From Nelumbo lutea (Eukaryota; Streptophyta; Magnoliopsida; Proteales; Nelumbonaceae), in contig JAKGHH010000003.1 of NCBI GenBank assembly GCA_022828595.1, positions 104,245,583 to 104,309,582 on the forward strand: a DNA stretch of 64,000 bases, given 5' to 3'. The notes below the pieces were generated by a model. It ran no database searches. It saw only the letters and a program-made list of their open reading frames with translations, and was not told the origin of the DNA. This document shows, piece after piece, positions 12,830 through 24,689 of this stretch; the first letter of the stretch is position 1, and the number at the start of each line of letters is the position of its first letter. The position numbers were made by a program, and so were the translations under genes.

Positions 12830-13040
12830 GTGGACATGTATCATATTATGGGTTTTTTCGATATGTTCCTATAAGGGGTGTTTTGGGGTCTAACCCAGTT
12901 CAGGGGATAGATGGGCCTTAAACCGATCCCTCTGAACCAGATTGAAAAAAAAAAAAAACATTAAAAAAAAAGATGTGAGCCATGATACAGTCTGTTACGC
13001 CCCTACCAGCATATCAGACTATTAATATTTTGAACCTTGC
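12830..13040. mobile_element. Decayed MITE of the tatcgata/ttgaacctt family
   Basis: It holds cagtatcggtggacatgtat near the left end and tattttgaaccttg at the right, with an interior (cctctgaaccag, poly-A, cgcccctac) resembling the copies near 38400 and 46400. The inverted ends are degraded, so limits are approximate. Confidence 0.45.
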
Positions 13041-13424
13041 TTCTGACATTACATGAGCTGAGGAACCCAGAACGCCATGAAACTGTCAGAAAGCTTCTCC
13101 CACATAGAAAAAAGTTCTAATTACCGAGTACTGTCTGCTAATCAGTAATCACTGATCCATTTGCCTGGAAAACAAAGGGCCATTACCCAATATAAGCATA
13201 TATGTCTGTATATAAATATGTTGAGATTTCAAACTTTGCCGACTCAATGCGTCGAACCAGTTTAAGTGGGTACTCATCTATGAAATGACTTAATAGTTTA
13301 CATAACTATTTGTCATTATTTTGAAGTCCCATTTTACTTCCATATCGTGTTCTGTTGACAAAACACTGAGAGAGTTGAATCAGACTTTGAACGAATACGG
13401 ACTTCATTCTGAGTAGCCCCTCCT

Positions 13425-13796
13425 TGGGGTGTCAATTGGACTGGATTTGGTCCAATCTGATCCAGTCCAATGTGAATCCATTATAAATGGACCAGGTCCA
13501 ATCCAATCCAATGAATATTTTGAACTATTTTGTACCAGGCGAATTTGATGTCTGGACTGGCCAATCTGTTTAAATTCATTTTAATTTAGATTGATTTTGA
13601 CTCAAACCCGGTCCATTGATACCTATATTCTTATCTTAGATCGATGGACCATATATTGGCTTAATCCAACCAAATCCAATATAAATTTATTACAGACCAG
13701 GTCCAGTCCAATCTAATAAATATTTTGGATCGGATTGGTCCAATTCAATATGTTTTGTTGGTCCTTCCAGTCCAAAACCGGTCCATTGACACCCTT
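13425..13796. mobile_element. hAT-type MITE, family A, copy 1
   Basis: The ends are inverted: TGGGGTGTCAATTGGACTGG on the left and GGTCCATTGACACCCTTA on the right, a hAT-like terminal pattern. The interior repeats 'ggtccaatcc' motifs in both directions. The copy at 47070-47444 matches it through its length. It carries no transposase, and the target duplication is not clear here. It lies between ETFA and RECQSIM. Confidence 0.8.
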
Positions 13797-14173
13797 AATC
13801 CCTCCAGAGGACCCTTGGCAAATCGCTTGGGTCGTGTTTGGGAGTGCTTTTTGGCACAAATGGGCTTCTGAAAAAGCCTCGTTTTGAAATGGGCTTTTTT
13901 GAAAAAAAAAACCCTTCTAGTATTTGGTTAGTCACCAGCTTTACAAAATAGCTTTTTTGAAACTCGCCTGCTGAAGTTTACCATAAGTGTATGCATTTCT
14001 CTTTCCTTGATATGACTTTCTTTGCCTAGGATGAACACAATGTTATTCCCATGTAAGTAAGAATATAAAAGTTCCCTTTGCCACTAAACTTAATTTGAAC
14101 TTTTACTTTCCTTGTTAGTACATATAACTATATAAAGCACTGTTTTGGCAATGAGTGACTCGAATACAATCAT

Positions 14174-14301
14174 CTATTTCTTTTCAGAAAGCTTCTCCAG
14201 CAACTGAGGTATTACCTCAAATAAATCTGCTACAAGCCCATAGTCAGAAACCTGTCATTCAAGAGGCAATTACATGGGTATAAGACGAAACTGTCCTGTT
14301 C

Positions 14302-14343
<42 letters not shown>

Positions 14344-17300
14344 AAACACTTGCCACTACTACAAGTCTATAACCATTAAGCTGCAAGATAAATTATTATA
14401 GAAGAGACTGGAAAATGTAATTTCCATAAAGTTGTAAATGCACCCAGTTATCAAACGCTACCAGCTCATTACCATTATAACAGCCAACATGATACTGAAG
14501 AACATTACAATGTTAAAATTATGTTTCTTAGGAAAATCTATGAGATATTTTGTGATTAGCACATGACACTGTTCTAATGGCACACATAATGGTTAATAAT
14601 GATGGCATTCTACCATCTTTACACCAGATAATTTGCTCAGACATGCCGAAGAGTAGTTTGTAAGCATCCAAGTTTATGGTTCTACATTGCTGTGCCTTAG
14701 TTATTACTTTTTTGATTGTTGAAAATCCAGCCACCATATATGGCACATACTTGGATCAACTTAGAATGTACATTGTGCAATAGTTGGTATCAAGATACCC
14801 CACCTCTAGCCCCCCCCCCCCCTCCCAAAAAAAAAAGGGGAAAAGAAAGAAAAAAAATCCAAAATTAACCCGGCTATCAGTGTGAACCAAATTACAGCGA
14901 TCCTATTGGATATGCTGATCATGAGTTTGCATATGCTGCTACATAACTTTGTGACTGTTATTATCCAATCAAGTGTTATCAACTAGAGGAAGATGTTGAA
15001 GACCAAGACAAAGGGAACCATTCATGCAACTCAACTCAACTCAACAAAGCCTTGTCCCAACTATATGGGTTTGATTACATGAGTCCTATTCCACCATTCT
15101 GCTCTATTCAGTATAATTTCTGTAGTAATTATGGACCATCAAATCATTTATCACTACTTCAACCTGTGTCCTAGTTTTTCTAAATCATTCACTTGCTAGT
15201 GCTTGGGTGATCTTGTATTGAGTCTATTGACATGATCAGACAGTCTAAGTCCACTTTCCCTCATTTTATCACCTATGGAGGTGACTCATAGATTCCTACA
15301 AACATGCTCATTTCTAATCCTATCTGATCTAGCTTTTCTAGGGGTGCAAGCCCCTAGAAATTTGAGCCTGGGGTCTAGCTTTTCTAGGGAGGCCCTAAGA
15401 TTTGGGCCTAAGGTCCAAGCCCAAACTGAGCCTGGGGTCAAGCTCGATCTTGTCAACCCAGGCCCAGCCTGCACTGAAATTTGATGCACTTGCGTTGGGC
15501 TGGGCCAGGCTTGGCTTGGTCAATGAGCCCACTCTAAAATTTGACATATGCAAATATGCATACAAATATGTATGTATATATGTAAATATATATTTATATG
15601 TATTTATGAAATTATGGATGTGTATAGTTGGGCCAGGTTTGGGCTACCTAAGGGCTAAGCCCAGGCCCAACCTGAAAACAAAAAAATCCCAAAGTCTTGG
15701 GCCCAGGCCCAACCCAAAGACCGAAAATCCAAGCCCAACTGGTGTAAAATTGTAGGTTGGGTTGGTTTGGGCTCAGGTTGGGCTCGCCCAAGTTGCACCC
15801 CTAAGTTTTTCCACTCATTTATCCCAACACACATCTTTTCTCAAAACAACTCAACTCAACTCATCTAAGCCTTGTCTTAACTGCTAATTATATGTAGTAG
15901 TCTACCACATGAATCCTGTTCTGCCACCCTGCTTTGTTCAGTGCCATATTCATTGTTAAGTTATGGTCCTTAAAAATTACAACTCTGCCATACTCATTAT
16001 ATATATCCTCTCCACATGGGTCTTGCCAACACCTAACTCTCAAATGGAAATATATAAAAAGGACAGGTTGGATCACATCGAATAATGATAATCAGAAGGA
16101 AATATGCAAGATTTCCAAATAAATTTGCAATAACCCACCAAAAGATAGAGAATGATAAAGATTTTATTCCCCACCTGGAATATAGGTGCATCCGCGTCTT
16201 TATTAACAGCCACAATGACCTTAGAATCTCTCATTCCTGCAAGGTGTTGAATGGCTCCGGATACCCCAAATGCCACATATAGCTCAGGGGCAACAATCTT
16301 TCCAGTTTGCCCAACCTGATAAACAATATCCAATACATTAGATCATCATAAAAAGGAGGTCAGCAAGATCCAATAATGAAACAAAGCAAATAAATGATCA
16401 AATCAAACAACTATTGCCCTGAAAAGGCATTTCAGGTCATAACCCTTATAAAATATATACTACCTTCCTACCATCATAACGAAAATACATGACCTTGCAG
16501 CTGAACTACTTATGTACAAGGATAAAACATTTCATGAGCAAAAGATTTCTTACTTGTGTAAATGTAGTGTGCTAAGATGAGAACATAGATAATACATAGA
16601 TGAGTACATCCCAAGTAATGGAAACTACAGCCTACCAAATCCAATCAAATCTTAAAATATAATCCTAATGCATGCACACATGCACATAACATGTAAAATA
16701 CATATCTACATGTTGGCAAATATTATCTACAGAGGAATATGTCATTCAGTTTCTAGTGGGTTAGCAGATCAGCAAATGCATTGGCAGACTCTATGGCTAA
16801 ACAAGGGGCTTCTCGGTTTTCTTTGTATTGGGCTAACTTATAGTTTTGCTTACTGATAAGTGTTTGGGTCTGTACTCATCCCTATGAGGAGGTAGCATCT
16901 CATGCCTCCTCCAAGGCTGACTGTACTCTCCTTTTTTCTCTATAATAAATTTGATTACTCATTTATCAAAAAAAAAAAAATCTGCAGAGGTAGATGTTGC
17001 TTGCTACCCAACTGACAAAAAAATTTCTGGAGGTAGTATTGGGCTCACAACAACCACCCATAGGATAAAGCCATAAAGTATTTGAAACAAAATAACAACC
17101 AAGAGAATGCAAATAGCAACAAAAAAATCCAAGAAAAGACGGATAGAAACAAGCACCACCACGAACACAAAGGATTTACGTGGTTTGTCCTTACCACCTA
17201 TGTCCATGGGAGAGATGAAAACCATTCTTCACTATGAAAGAAAATGAGAAGCAATTAGTGGCTTGGAAACCAAGCCAACCTGTAACCCTTGTACACCCGC

Positions 17301-17423
17301 GTTTTCCCTTACCTCCCTCAACTCAAAGAACAAAACAAGAGAACAAAACCCACTCTTACACGAAGACCACCTTTCTTCTCTCAAGCTCTCCTTTATCCCT
17401 CTTCAACAAGGAAAAGAGCAAAC

Positions 17424-17463
<40 letters not shown>

Positions 17464-20400
17464 TAAAACCCTACATACAAAAGAAACCTTTTATATATGA
17501 AACCCACTTTAACTTAAAGGAAGCACCACACCCACCATTAGATTATAACTTAATCCAATGGTTGAAAAATAAGACAATCCCAATAGGTAGAACATACTGC
17601 ATGCTGCCAATGAATTAACCCTTGAAACTAATGCATTTGTGAAATTAAGTCTGAGGAAGAAAAAGACCAGGTGGGTTGAGACTCCAATCCTAACTTATTA
17701 ACCATGACTCTATATATGGTGAGACACTTAGACAGTGATATTATACAACTCACTCATCTTATTAATGCATAGCATTCCCTAACATGTTATTAGAACTTCA
17801 ATGACCTTTGTGCCTTGGAACATTTTTCTTACGTAGACACAATGGAACCAGCAAAGAGAAATTCAGTTGCTATAATAAAATAGGACTCACGGTCAATGTT
17901 TTGAAACTGAACTGGGCCGGGCCACTAAGATGGAAAAAAATATGGACTGTTCCCAAACTGGCTTGGTATCTTCACTGGTTGAACAGCCAGACCTATGGTT
18001 AAACTACCAAGGGTGGACCAAGAAAAAAGCAGTTTGCCCATGGTTTTCAAAACATCAGTACAGTTTCACATAAAGCATCTACATGTCCTACATTTTGAAT
18101 TAATAAGCATTAAATCATCAACAGTTTCTAGTCAGAACAAATATAAGGAGAATGGAAGATAATTGCTCCTTGTCTTACAGAGAATGCATTAACAAATATT
18201 TGAGCTTTAAAAAGGAAGTAAACCTTGAAATGAAGTGATCTCGGGACGAAATGAAAGGCTTCCTAGAAAAACATCATTACCTGGAGCTCATTAGGAACAA
18301 ACCCTGCATCAACAGCAGCTCGGGTAGCACCAACTACAGAAAAGAAGAAAAGGGGTTAAAACCAACATAATCAAGTAAAAGCAAAAAAGTCAATTCTAAA
18401 ATGAACTATGAACATCCAAGGCTCCAAGAAGGAGCAGTTATCCCTAAGGCTTCAAAGTTATGGGAGGAAGGCATGATTACCTAGCATGTTCCAAGGAGAG
18501 AAAAGACAGATCAACCGGTTCAGTACTTCAATATAGAAAGATATATGGGTAGAAAAAATTGTGTACATCAAGAAAATTCATAAAATGCATACCTGCTGCA
18601 CCAAGCTTTTCAGCAAGCTTCTCTATTAATTTAAAGTTCTCTGCACTTTTCAGGCCTCTACCTCCAGTGACTACTACACGTGCATTTCCCAAATCTGGGC
18701 GTTCTGTGTCCTGAGATGTATGCTTTAGATATCTAGATTTCCCAATGCCATCTGTACATAAGAGAAATGAAATATGAAGTCTCATTATCACATCTAAAGA
18801 ACCAATAAAACACGATTAAGGTTTTAAGCTGTTTGTCAGGTGGCTAGAATTATGTATGGAATTAAAGACATATGTCATTAATGGGATTACAGAACAAATG
18901 TGAACTCCACAGAAACTTGTAATCCTGTAAACTGGTGATCCTTGTAATGCCGAACCTTTCTTTTCCCCTCTAAACTAGGCCTAATAATAGTTAATATCCA
19001 TGAAGAAATGTAATGAATAGAAGTTCAATGATACAAACAGACCTTCACTAAAGGTTGAGAGATCAACCTGGGAAATGGGAGCCCCATTAGATTTTGAATC
19101 AGATGAACTCAAGGGCACTGGAAAAGATGTGGACCTAATAGTCATCATACAAGGCTCTGCTCCCATGTATCGAACGGTACAAAGAGCATTTCCAGCATAA
19201 ATTGGCCTGCCAGATAGAACAATGCCTTATATCTGACCCAAATTAAGAAATCACACACCTATTATGTGTAAGAACAAACCGATAAGGTAATGATAGTTTA
19301 CCACATATACACTTAAATCATAGATGATGATCAAATTCAACTTCAAAATGATCCAAGCGTAATGATACAATATCAGAATCTTCTTAGCTTAATATCTACA
19401 AATGTGTTCCTCAGTTAAATAACAATCTTTTTTATTTAGTTTAACTAATAATTGAAACTGTTACATGGCTTCTTTCCGTAACTATTTTTTTACTAGAAGA
19501 TGGTCATGATGGGGGATAATTGCCCAGCTCATAAAGGAAATGGACATTACATCCTGGATCTTAGTTCTCTTTCTGGTGAAGTGGTAATAACAAAGACCAA
19601 GTTCACTTTTGGTATTCCTGTCTTGGTCAGTTGTCCTTTCTTTCTTTCAATTCTCAGTTTCCAGGATGCATCTTTATTAAGTCTACAATGTGATGTAGGT
19701 CAACTTGCAGAACATTTTAATGGTTCAACACGTTGCGAAAAAAAAATCATTCAAGTTTGAGATTGCCAAGGATACAAATCTTTTTTCTTATACTCCTTCA
19801 AATACATCTTACACCACACATTGGAGCATTCTTTGTGGAACCCACCTGTGACTGGCAGATAAGGGTCTCTGAAATGACAGAATGTTCTGCATTTGCAGTG
19901 TAAGATACATTTGAAGTATCTGCAAAAATTGACGTTTTGTCATTTTCATCTGCAAAAGAATGTGGTGCAACAATCAAGGTGTAAGCCCTTGGATTCAAAC
20001 CACTCATTTTTCAAAGATACAACTTAATCTGCATGAATATCCCTGAGTTTATGTGAATATCTCATTTTCAAATAATAAATAGTCAGGTTCGCATTTGCTA
20101 GCCAAACTGGACTTGAATATGTCTGGACCATTCCTCAAGTTTTCTACATGCTAATATGCCTAGGAAGCAGCCCTCTCAGGCATCATTCAGTGCCTTTGAC
20201 TGCAGGTACATAAAAGGCATTACAATTATAAATGAAAAAACAAAAACAACCTCTTGCAAAGTCAAACATCTGTTTCTTGAATAGTAGGTAAGTAGGGACA
20301 TCCCGCATTGGACAAACTACACTTTATTTGACAAGAGAATAGTCCAGATAGTTGAAAAGAATTAATCACAATCGTGCAATGAAATATACACAGAAAATAC

Positions 20401-22006
20401 CTGATAAATAACTGACGTCCAGAAATTTCAATGACATCTGTAACGGGCGAAACATCTAAAAGAGCAGCTGCTCGTGGTAGTATGTTTTTACCAAATGAAC
20501 TTGATGCAGCAATTATGTGTGAGTAGCTACCTTGCTGCTGAACCAAATGGACTAGCTTAGCCCATGGTTCAGCAAGTGGGTGTGCTAATTTATCTGTATC
20601 GGCCACGAGCACCTAAAAAAAAGAACAGTAAGAGAAAGTTGAAAACCTGAAGTTATTTTAGAAGCAGTCCAGATATACTTATATGAAGAAGATTTCAACA
20701 GTTACCTTATAACAATACTGAATATTGTTTGATTATAAAATAATTAAGAGTGAAACCAACTAAATAGTTCATAGGGTGAGCTTTAATTTATTAAATTAAT
20801 CGTTTAAACAATCCATCATATTTTATGGAAAACAAGAGATACCTGAGAAATTGAAGGATGACATGAGGCAGCGTGAGAAGCAGCTTGTTGAAGGGATGGG
20901 CCTGACCCAGCCAATAGCATAGAAATGGAGTTTCCTTCACTAATAGTCCCTGCAGCTGCCACTGCGCTCAAGGATGATTGTTTTACAAGCCCGCCTTCAT
21001 GTTCAGCTAAAACCAATGTGGTTATCTAGATAAAAAAAACAGAGAAATACAGGCAGAATAAATAACACATGCAAGTTCAATTATCGTTACATCACAATCG
21101 CCAAGTAGACCAATGGCTAGCATGCATAAGCCATGTTTGCTCAAGCAGTCAACCAAATTAGTCAATGTGCAGTTTTGCTTCTTCAAAGAAGAAGGTGTGT
21201 TATTAAAATAAGAGAAAGTGGACTACGATGGTTTGATCGAATGCATAAAACAGGATTTATGTAGCCGACCCTATATAGTTGGGATAAGGCTTAGTTGATG
21301 ATGATGATGATGATTAACATGTAAGATGACGGGGGAAAATCAATATGTGAGGCTAAAAGAATACAGGTGGTGCATATAAGAAAGAAACTGTTTTAGTTCA
21401 GTTCACCACGCGGGCATGACAAGCAGCTGAAGAAAAAAAAAGATAATAAAAATAAAGGGCAAAATCCCAAATTATAGTCCTAGTTTGGAGGTCGGCCTTC
21501 TAAAAAGTTCGTGAAAGGACCATATGCAATTATGCATTTCCAGGTTCCAACAATGCATCTGAATTGAAAGATTGACCACTAACACCCAATTCAATTCAGT
21601 TTGGTAGATCATTCGGGTTCTTCAAGCAACCGGAACTAATAGAATTTTGGTTTCCTTTTCTATTACCAGTTATAATCTATTGCAATTTTCTTCAGATGGA
21701 TCAATCTAAGCCACACTTAAGATTGTATTCAAGAAATCAACCACTAATCCGATAACAAACCAAGTTTCATGAAATGAGGAAAAGAACCATTGGGAACAAA
21801 ACATTTAGGAACCCAACCTTCAGATAAAATAAAAGAAAAAAGTTATAGCCGATGTGGAGATTTATACAGAGAAATCGTGAATTTGAAGTCCGTTGTTGCG
21901 GAGAACTTACATATCTTGAGACGGAAGTGAGAGGTGAAGATGGAGATGACGAAGAAATGATGAACGGTCTTGGTCTCAGAGCTCGGAGCATCGCAACAGC
22001 TATCAT
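14174..22006 (-). CDS. ETFA: Electron transfer flavoprotein subunit alpha, mitochondrial
   Basis: The FAD-binding alpha subunit of ETF passes electrons from matrix dehydrogenases (branched-chain amino acid, lysine and phytol breakdown) to ETF-ubiquinone oxidoreductase. Exons, in gene order: 22006-21911, 21025-20843, 20612-20401, 19206-19043, 18751-18593, 18333-18281, 16315-16175, 14251-14174. All have GT-AG borders and a continuous frame of 361 residues, the usual family length. Residues 1-32 are rich in Ser, Arg and Pro without acids, like a mitochondrial transit peptide. The N-terminal domain carries LAEHEGG and [18 protein letters not shown]. The FAD domain has TGGRGLKS (247-254), [31 protein letters not shown] (290-309) with the family signature ending AIQH, and [11 protein letters not shown]. 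The protein ends in LLEKLSEKK. No key residue is missing. A second Met at residue 6 is an alternative start. Introns 6 and 7 are swollen by transposon insertions. Confidence 0.96.
14307..14341. repeat. Poly-A run of 35 bases
   Basis: A pure A tract lies in the last ETFA intron, where it reads as poly-T in the sense strand about 55 bases before the exon 8 acceptor. No retroelement body is visible next to it. Confidence 0.85.
15024..15845 (-). mobile_element. RTE LINE 3' fragment split by a hAT MITE
   Basis: The minus strand reads as the RTE tail (compare 56045-56460): gcctactcccaactatatggg-type 3' end, then the region preceding it. The copy runs 15024-15338, is interrupted by the MITE at 15339-15803, and resumes with tttttccactcatttatccca. 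It is in ETFA intron 7 and has no intact reading frame. Confidence 0.75.
15339..15803. mobile_element. hAT-type MITE inside an RTE fragment
   Basis: The termini are TAGGGGTGCAAG at the left and AGTTGCACCCCTA at the right. The flanks agttcttt-like 8-mers are agcttttc (15331-15338) and agtttttc (15804-15811), matching at 7 of 8, as expected for a hAT target duplication. The interior is full of 'gggcctaagcccaggcccaa' type alternating G/C blocks that would fold back. Related blocks occur at 51400-51785 and 62886-63367. Confidence 0.85.
15849..15985 (-). mobile_element. Second RTE LINE 3' fragment
   Basis: This is another copy of the RTE 3' end (ctcaactcatctaagccttgtc...accacatgaatcctgttctgcc) in the same orientation, directly left-to-right after the previous fragment. 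It has no coding capacity and lies in ETFA intron 7. Confidence 0.65.
16736..16980 (+). mobile_element. 5'-truncated L1-type LINE with target duplication
   Basis: The short piece ends in a poly-A (16969-16980) preceded by CTCCTTTTTTCTCTATAATAAATTTG, a plant L1 3'UTR style. The translated start resembles the end of an L1 RNase H region ([11 protein letters not shown]...[12 protein letters not shown]). The flanks are tctacagagg (16726-16735) and tctgcagagg (16981-16990), a 9/10 target duplication. It lies in ETFA intron 6, antisense to the gene. Confidence 0.75.
17037..17585 (-). mobile_element. Solo LTR of a Copia family, perfect 5-bp target duplication
   Basis: The ends TATTGGGCTCAC...AATCCCAATA are flanked by ggtag on both sides (17032-17036 and 17586-17590). 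The reverse complement matches the long LTR at 28986-29495 along its length, including the cccttgtacacccg, acatacaaaagaaa and taacttaaag stretches. No internal sequence remains, so it arose by LTR-LTR recombination. A (CT)n run at about 17428-17462 is expanded inside it. It lies in ETFA intron 6. Confidence 0.92.
21190..21315 (+). mobile_element. RTE LINE 3' tail fragment
   Basis: The sequence ataagagaaagtggactacgatggtttgatcgaatgcataaaacaggatttatgtagccgacc...tatagttgggataaggcttag ends in (GAT)n at 21297-21314. It is a very short copy of the RTE tail seen at 9078-9383, internally deleted, in ETFA intron 1. Confidence 0.8.
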
Positions 22007-22112
22007 TTTCGCTTGAGAGCTGAGAGCTTTTTTGAGATTTCAGGATTGTAGTCTTTCTTCTGGTAGTTTTGGAGTGGCCTTCTCCGATCCTTATTGGCCA
22101 GATTGTTGTCTG

Positions 22113-22146
22113 GGAGTCGGAGTCGGAGTCGGAGTTGGAGTTGGAG
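22113..22146. repeat. Hexanucleotide repeat (GGAGTC/GGAGTT)n upstream of ETFA
   Basis: About five to six tandem copies of ggagtc/ggagtt lie 107-140 bases before the ETFA start. If transcribed, they are in the leader, which also contains two out-of-frame upstream ATGs (22199 and 22191 on the minus strand). Confidence 0.75.
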
Positions 22147-22209
22147 GCATAACCAGGATTCGTCCAGGGCAAGGACGCCACAATGGCCCACCTAACCAAC
22201 CTTAAAAAA

Positions 22210-23084
22210 AGCTGCTTTTGGACTTTGGATAAGCTTTAATCTGCGGTAAGTAAAAATTAAAAAGCCATGGCTTGCTATATGCTTTTGTAGTTTTGTGTAG
22301 TCGCATAAATAAAAGGATAACTTATAAAAGCCACCTGTATTAATGGGATCAGTGACCATTACCCCATTTGCAATAAAGATTTCTTAAAATTTTCTTTTTT
22401 TTTTCATCCATTTTCTCTTAAACCCTAATTGACCTAAGAATACTTTAATTTTTTCAAACAAAAGCACTGATATGCTTCTAAGACCCATTTTTCACAAAAA
22501 AACGCTTTTGCCACGTAGGCAATGAGCAACACTATGATGCTTGATAAGGTGATTTTCATCACTGTTTTTCATGTATGTGCTGATAGGTAAGCACCACATA
22601 GGATACATATCAATCAATTGTTAGGGGGAAATGGTTCACTACATCGGTGGGGTCTCGATTTTCGAGGCATGCCCGATTTTTTAATAATCGGCTGAACCAA
22701 ACAATGAGATACATGGGCATTTGTTGAAATGCCTATGTAGATCTGACGTGACACCATTTTTTGAAAAACGGCCACGGTTCCAAACATCCCCTGAAATAAC
22801 AAGAATCATTTCATTGATGAAAAACAAACTTATTTAATTTAATTTATTTATTTTTTTGTTTCATTCTGCTGATATGAATGTCTATCATCATCTTAAAGCA
22901 TAAAAATTATCAAGTCCTTTCTCTAACAAATCAAGAAAAATCAAGCAAAATCTTAAATTTACATATATAAAAAAGAAACCTCTACCATTTCATCTACATA
23001 TTAAACCTAGCCAGTAATTTGCTATGATCTATTACAACAACTAGGAAGACTTCAATATTATATTTAGAGGGGAAATTTCCTAAA
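22210..23084. other. ETFA upstream region, no gene seen
   Basis: The stretch is AT-rich with T-runs. No coding region is recognisable. A short imperfect palindromic block near 22600-22800 (cgattttcgaggcatgcccg; gccacggttccaaacat) may be an old MITE. Confidence 0.4.
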
Positions 23085-23612
23085 CAATACCCTAAACCTT
23101 GGGGGTTGTGTCAAGTGAGTCCCAGAAACTTCAAAACATGTCTTTGCAGTACCGTGGACTTTTAAATTGTGTCTAATAGGTCCTTACCGTTAGTTGATTG
23201 TCATACAACACTGTCATATAACATTAGGTGCACATTAAATAATTTTAAAATAACAAAATTACCCTTTATGATATTTTTCTTACCCTTCTTCCGGTTATAG
23301 TTGATTGTTGATGGGGAGAATAGGGAAGCGAGAGCTTCAACAGTTGATCGGTATCTAGTTTTATAACCCTTCTTCCCCTTTCCTTATTCTAACACTCTTA
23401 ACAAAATGGGTAAAATGGTTAGAAAATTATAATAAAGGGTAATTTTGTCACTTTGAAATTATTTAATGTGCACCATATGTCACGTAACGGTGCTGACTAA
23501 CGGTCAACTAACAATAAGGACCTATAGGACACAATTTGAAAGTTCAGGGTATTGTAGAGACACATTTTGAAATTTGGGGACTGACTTGACACAACCCCCA
23601 AAGTTAAGCAAA
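23085..23612. mobile_element. Non-coding foldback element with ~190-bp inverted arms
   Basis: The left arm (about 23085-23275) starts ACCTTGGGGGTTGTGTCAAG and the right arm (about 23430-23612) ends CTTGACACAACCCCCAAAG. The arms stay complementary through aataggtcctta and gcacattaaataatttt to aaaattaccctttat, with moderate divergence. The loop is about 150 bp. No transposase is present. The transposon class is uncertain; long inverted arms point to a Mutator-like or foldback origin. Confidence 0.85.
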
Positions 23613-24689
23613 TAAATTGTTTAAATAAATAAGAAAATGGTAATTTTGGGATTTAAAATAATTTAAACAGTTGGATGAGAATATTTTTCAAATTTAGTTT
23701 ATGGAACTCTAACAAAGGGGTATTTTTGGTAAAATGAAAGTTCAAGGGAATTTTTGCCACAAATGAAAATTCAAGGGGGGTAATTGTCATTTATGCCATA
23801 GTAGAGGGAGTCTATAACTTACCCTAATTAAAACAGACATTTATTGAAACAGCCCTTATGGTTTCCCATATTTATTTTTAAACCTATCAGTTGTGTTTTA
23901 CTAAAACACCCCCAAATACTCCAACTGTTTTAATCAACCATATGTTAAGAACTATTTGTGTTGTTGAATAACCCATGGGGCCATGCCCTTAAACATTTTC
24001 CACTTGGTTTGAGTCATTGATTAATTTAACTAGAAGGTCAATTAAGTACCCCTAGCACTTTATATCAAGTTTTTAGAGAGAAAACCTTCCCCTACAACAC
24101 AACTTGGATGGAGAAGATGCTGAGTGTATGTGATTGAAGAAGAGATGCCAATCATGCCAATCATGATAATTTTTTTATTCTTCTTCTTTTTCTTCTTCTT
24201 GTTAATGTGGTAAGAGACTTTGCACATGTTTTACTAGGGGAAAGAACAAAATTTCTATATTTATTTTATTTTAATTAAAATTGTTTTAACAAAACCATCA
24301 TTTTCCACTTAGGCTCAATTTGGAATGAGTACAACTACAAATATGTACGGTGCAAAAAATTGTATTTTGTATTTTTAAACCTTGTTTTGTATTATACAGA
24401 TTTATATTTATACCATCTCCAAGCTGAACCTTATGTCTAACAAAAGGTCGATGAAGTAAATTAATTGTAAAATATACGGGATGTTATAGTAAAACCGAAA
24501 TTGTAGATAGATTTTAGTACATACGTGAAAATACACAAGATGCTGCTGCCTCAAGCTACTGGTTCAAGATCTGTTCTTGATTTGATCGAAGAATAAAAAG
24601 GTAACCCATTTTTTTATACAGTGATAATACTCCTCTTCGCATTATTCATATTGGACAATGCAAGGTGCCAACCAGCGAGTCCGCGTTCT
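23613..24689. other. AT-rich repeat debris
   Basis: I see no gene. It holds one copy of the small GGCTCAATTTGGAA...CAAGCTGAACC foldback element at about 24311-24431, the same family as the cluster at 30841-31186, plus T- and A-rich low-complexity sequence. Confidence 0.45.

Noticed and set aside
19500..20007. Open frames on both strands in ETFA intron 3
   Set aside because: They lie wholly within an intron between well-defined exons and match no family.
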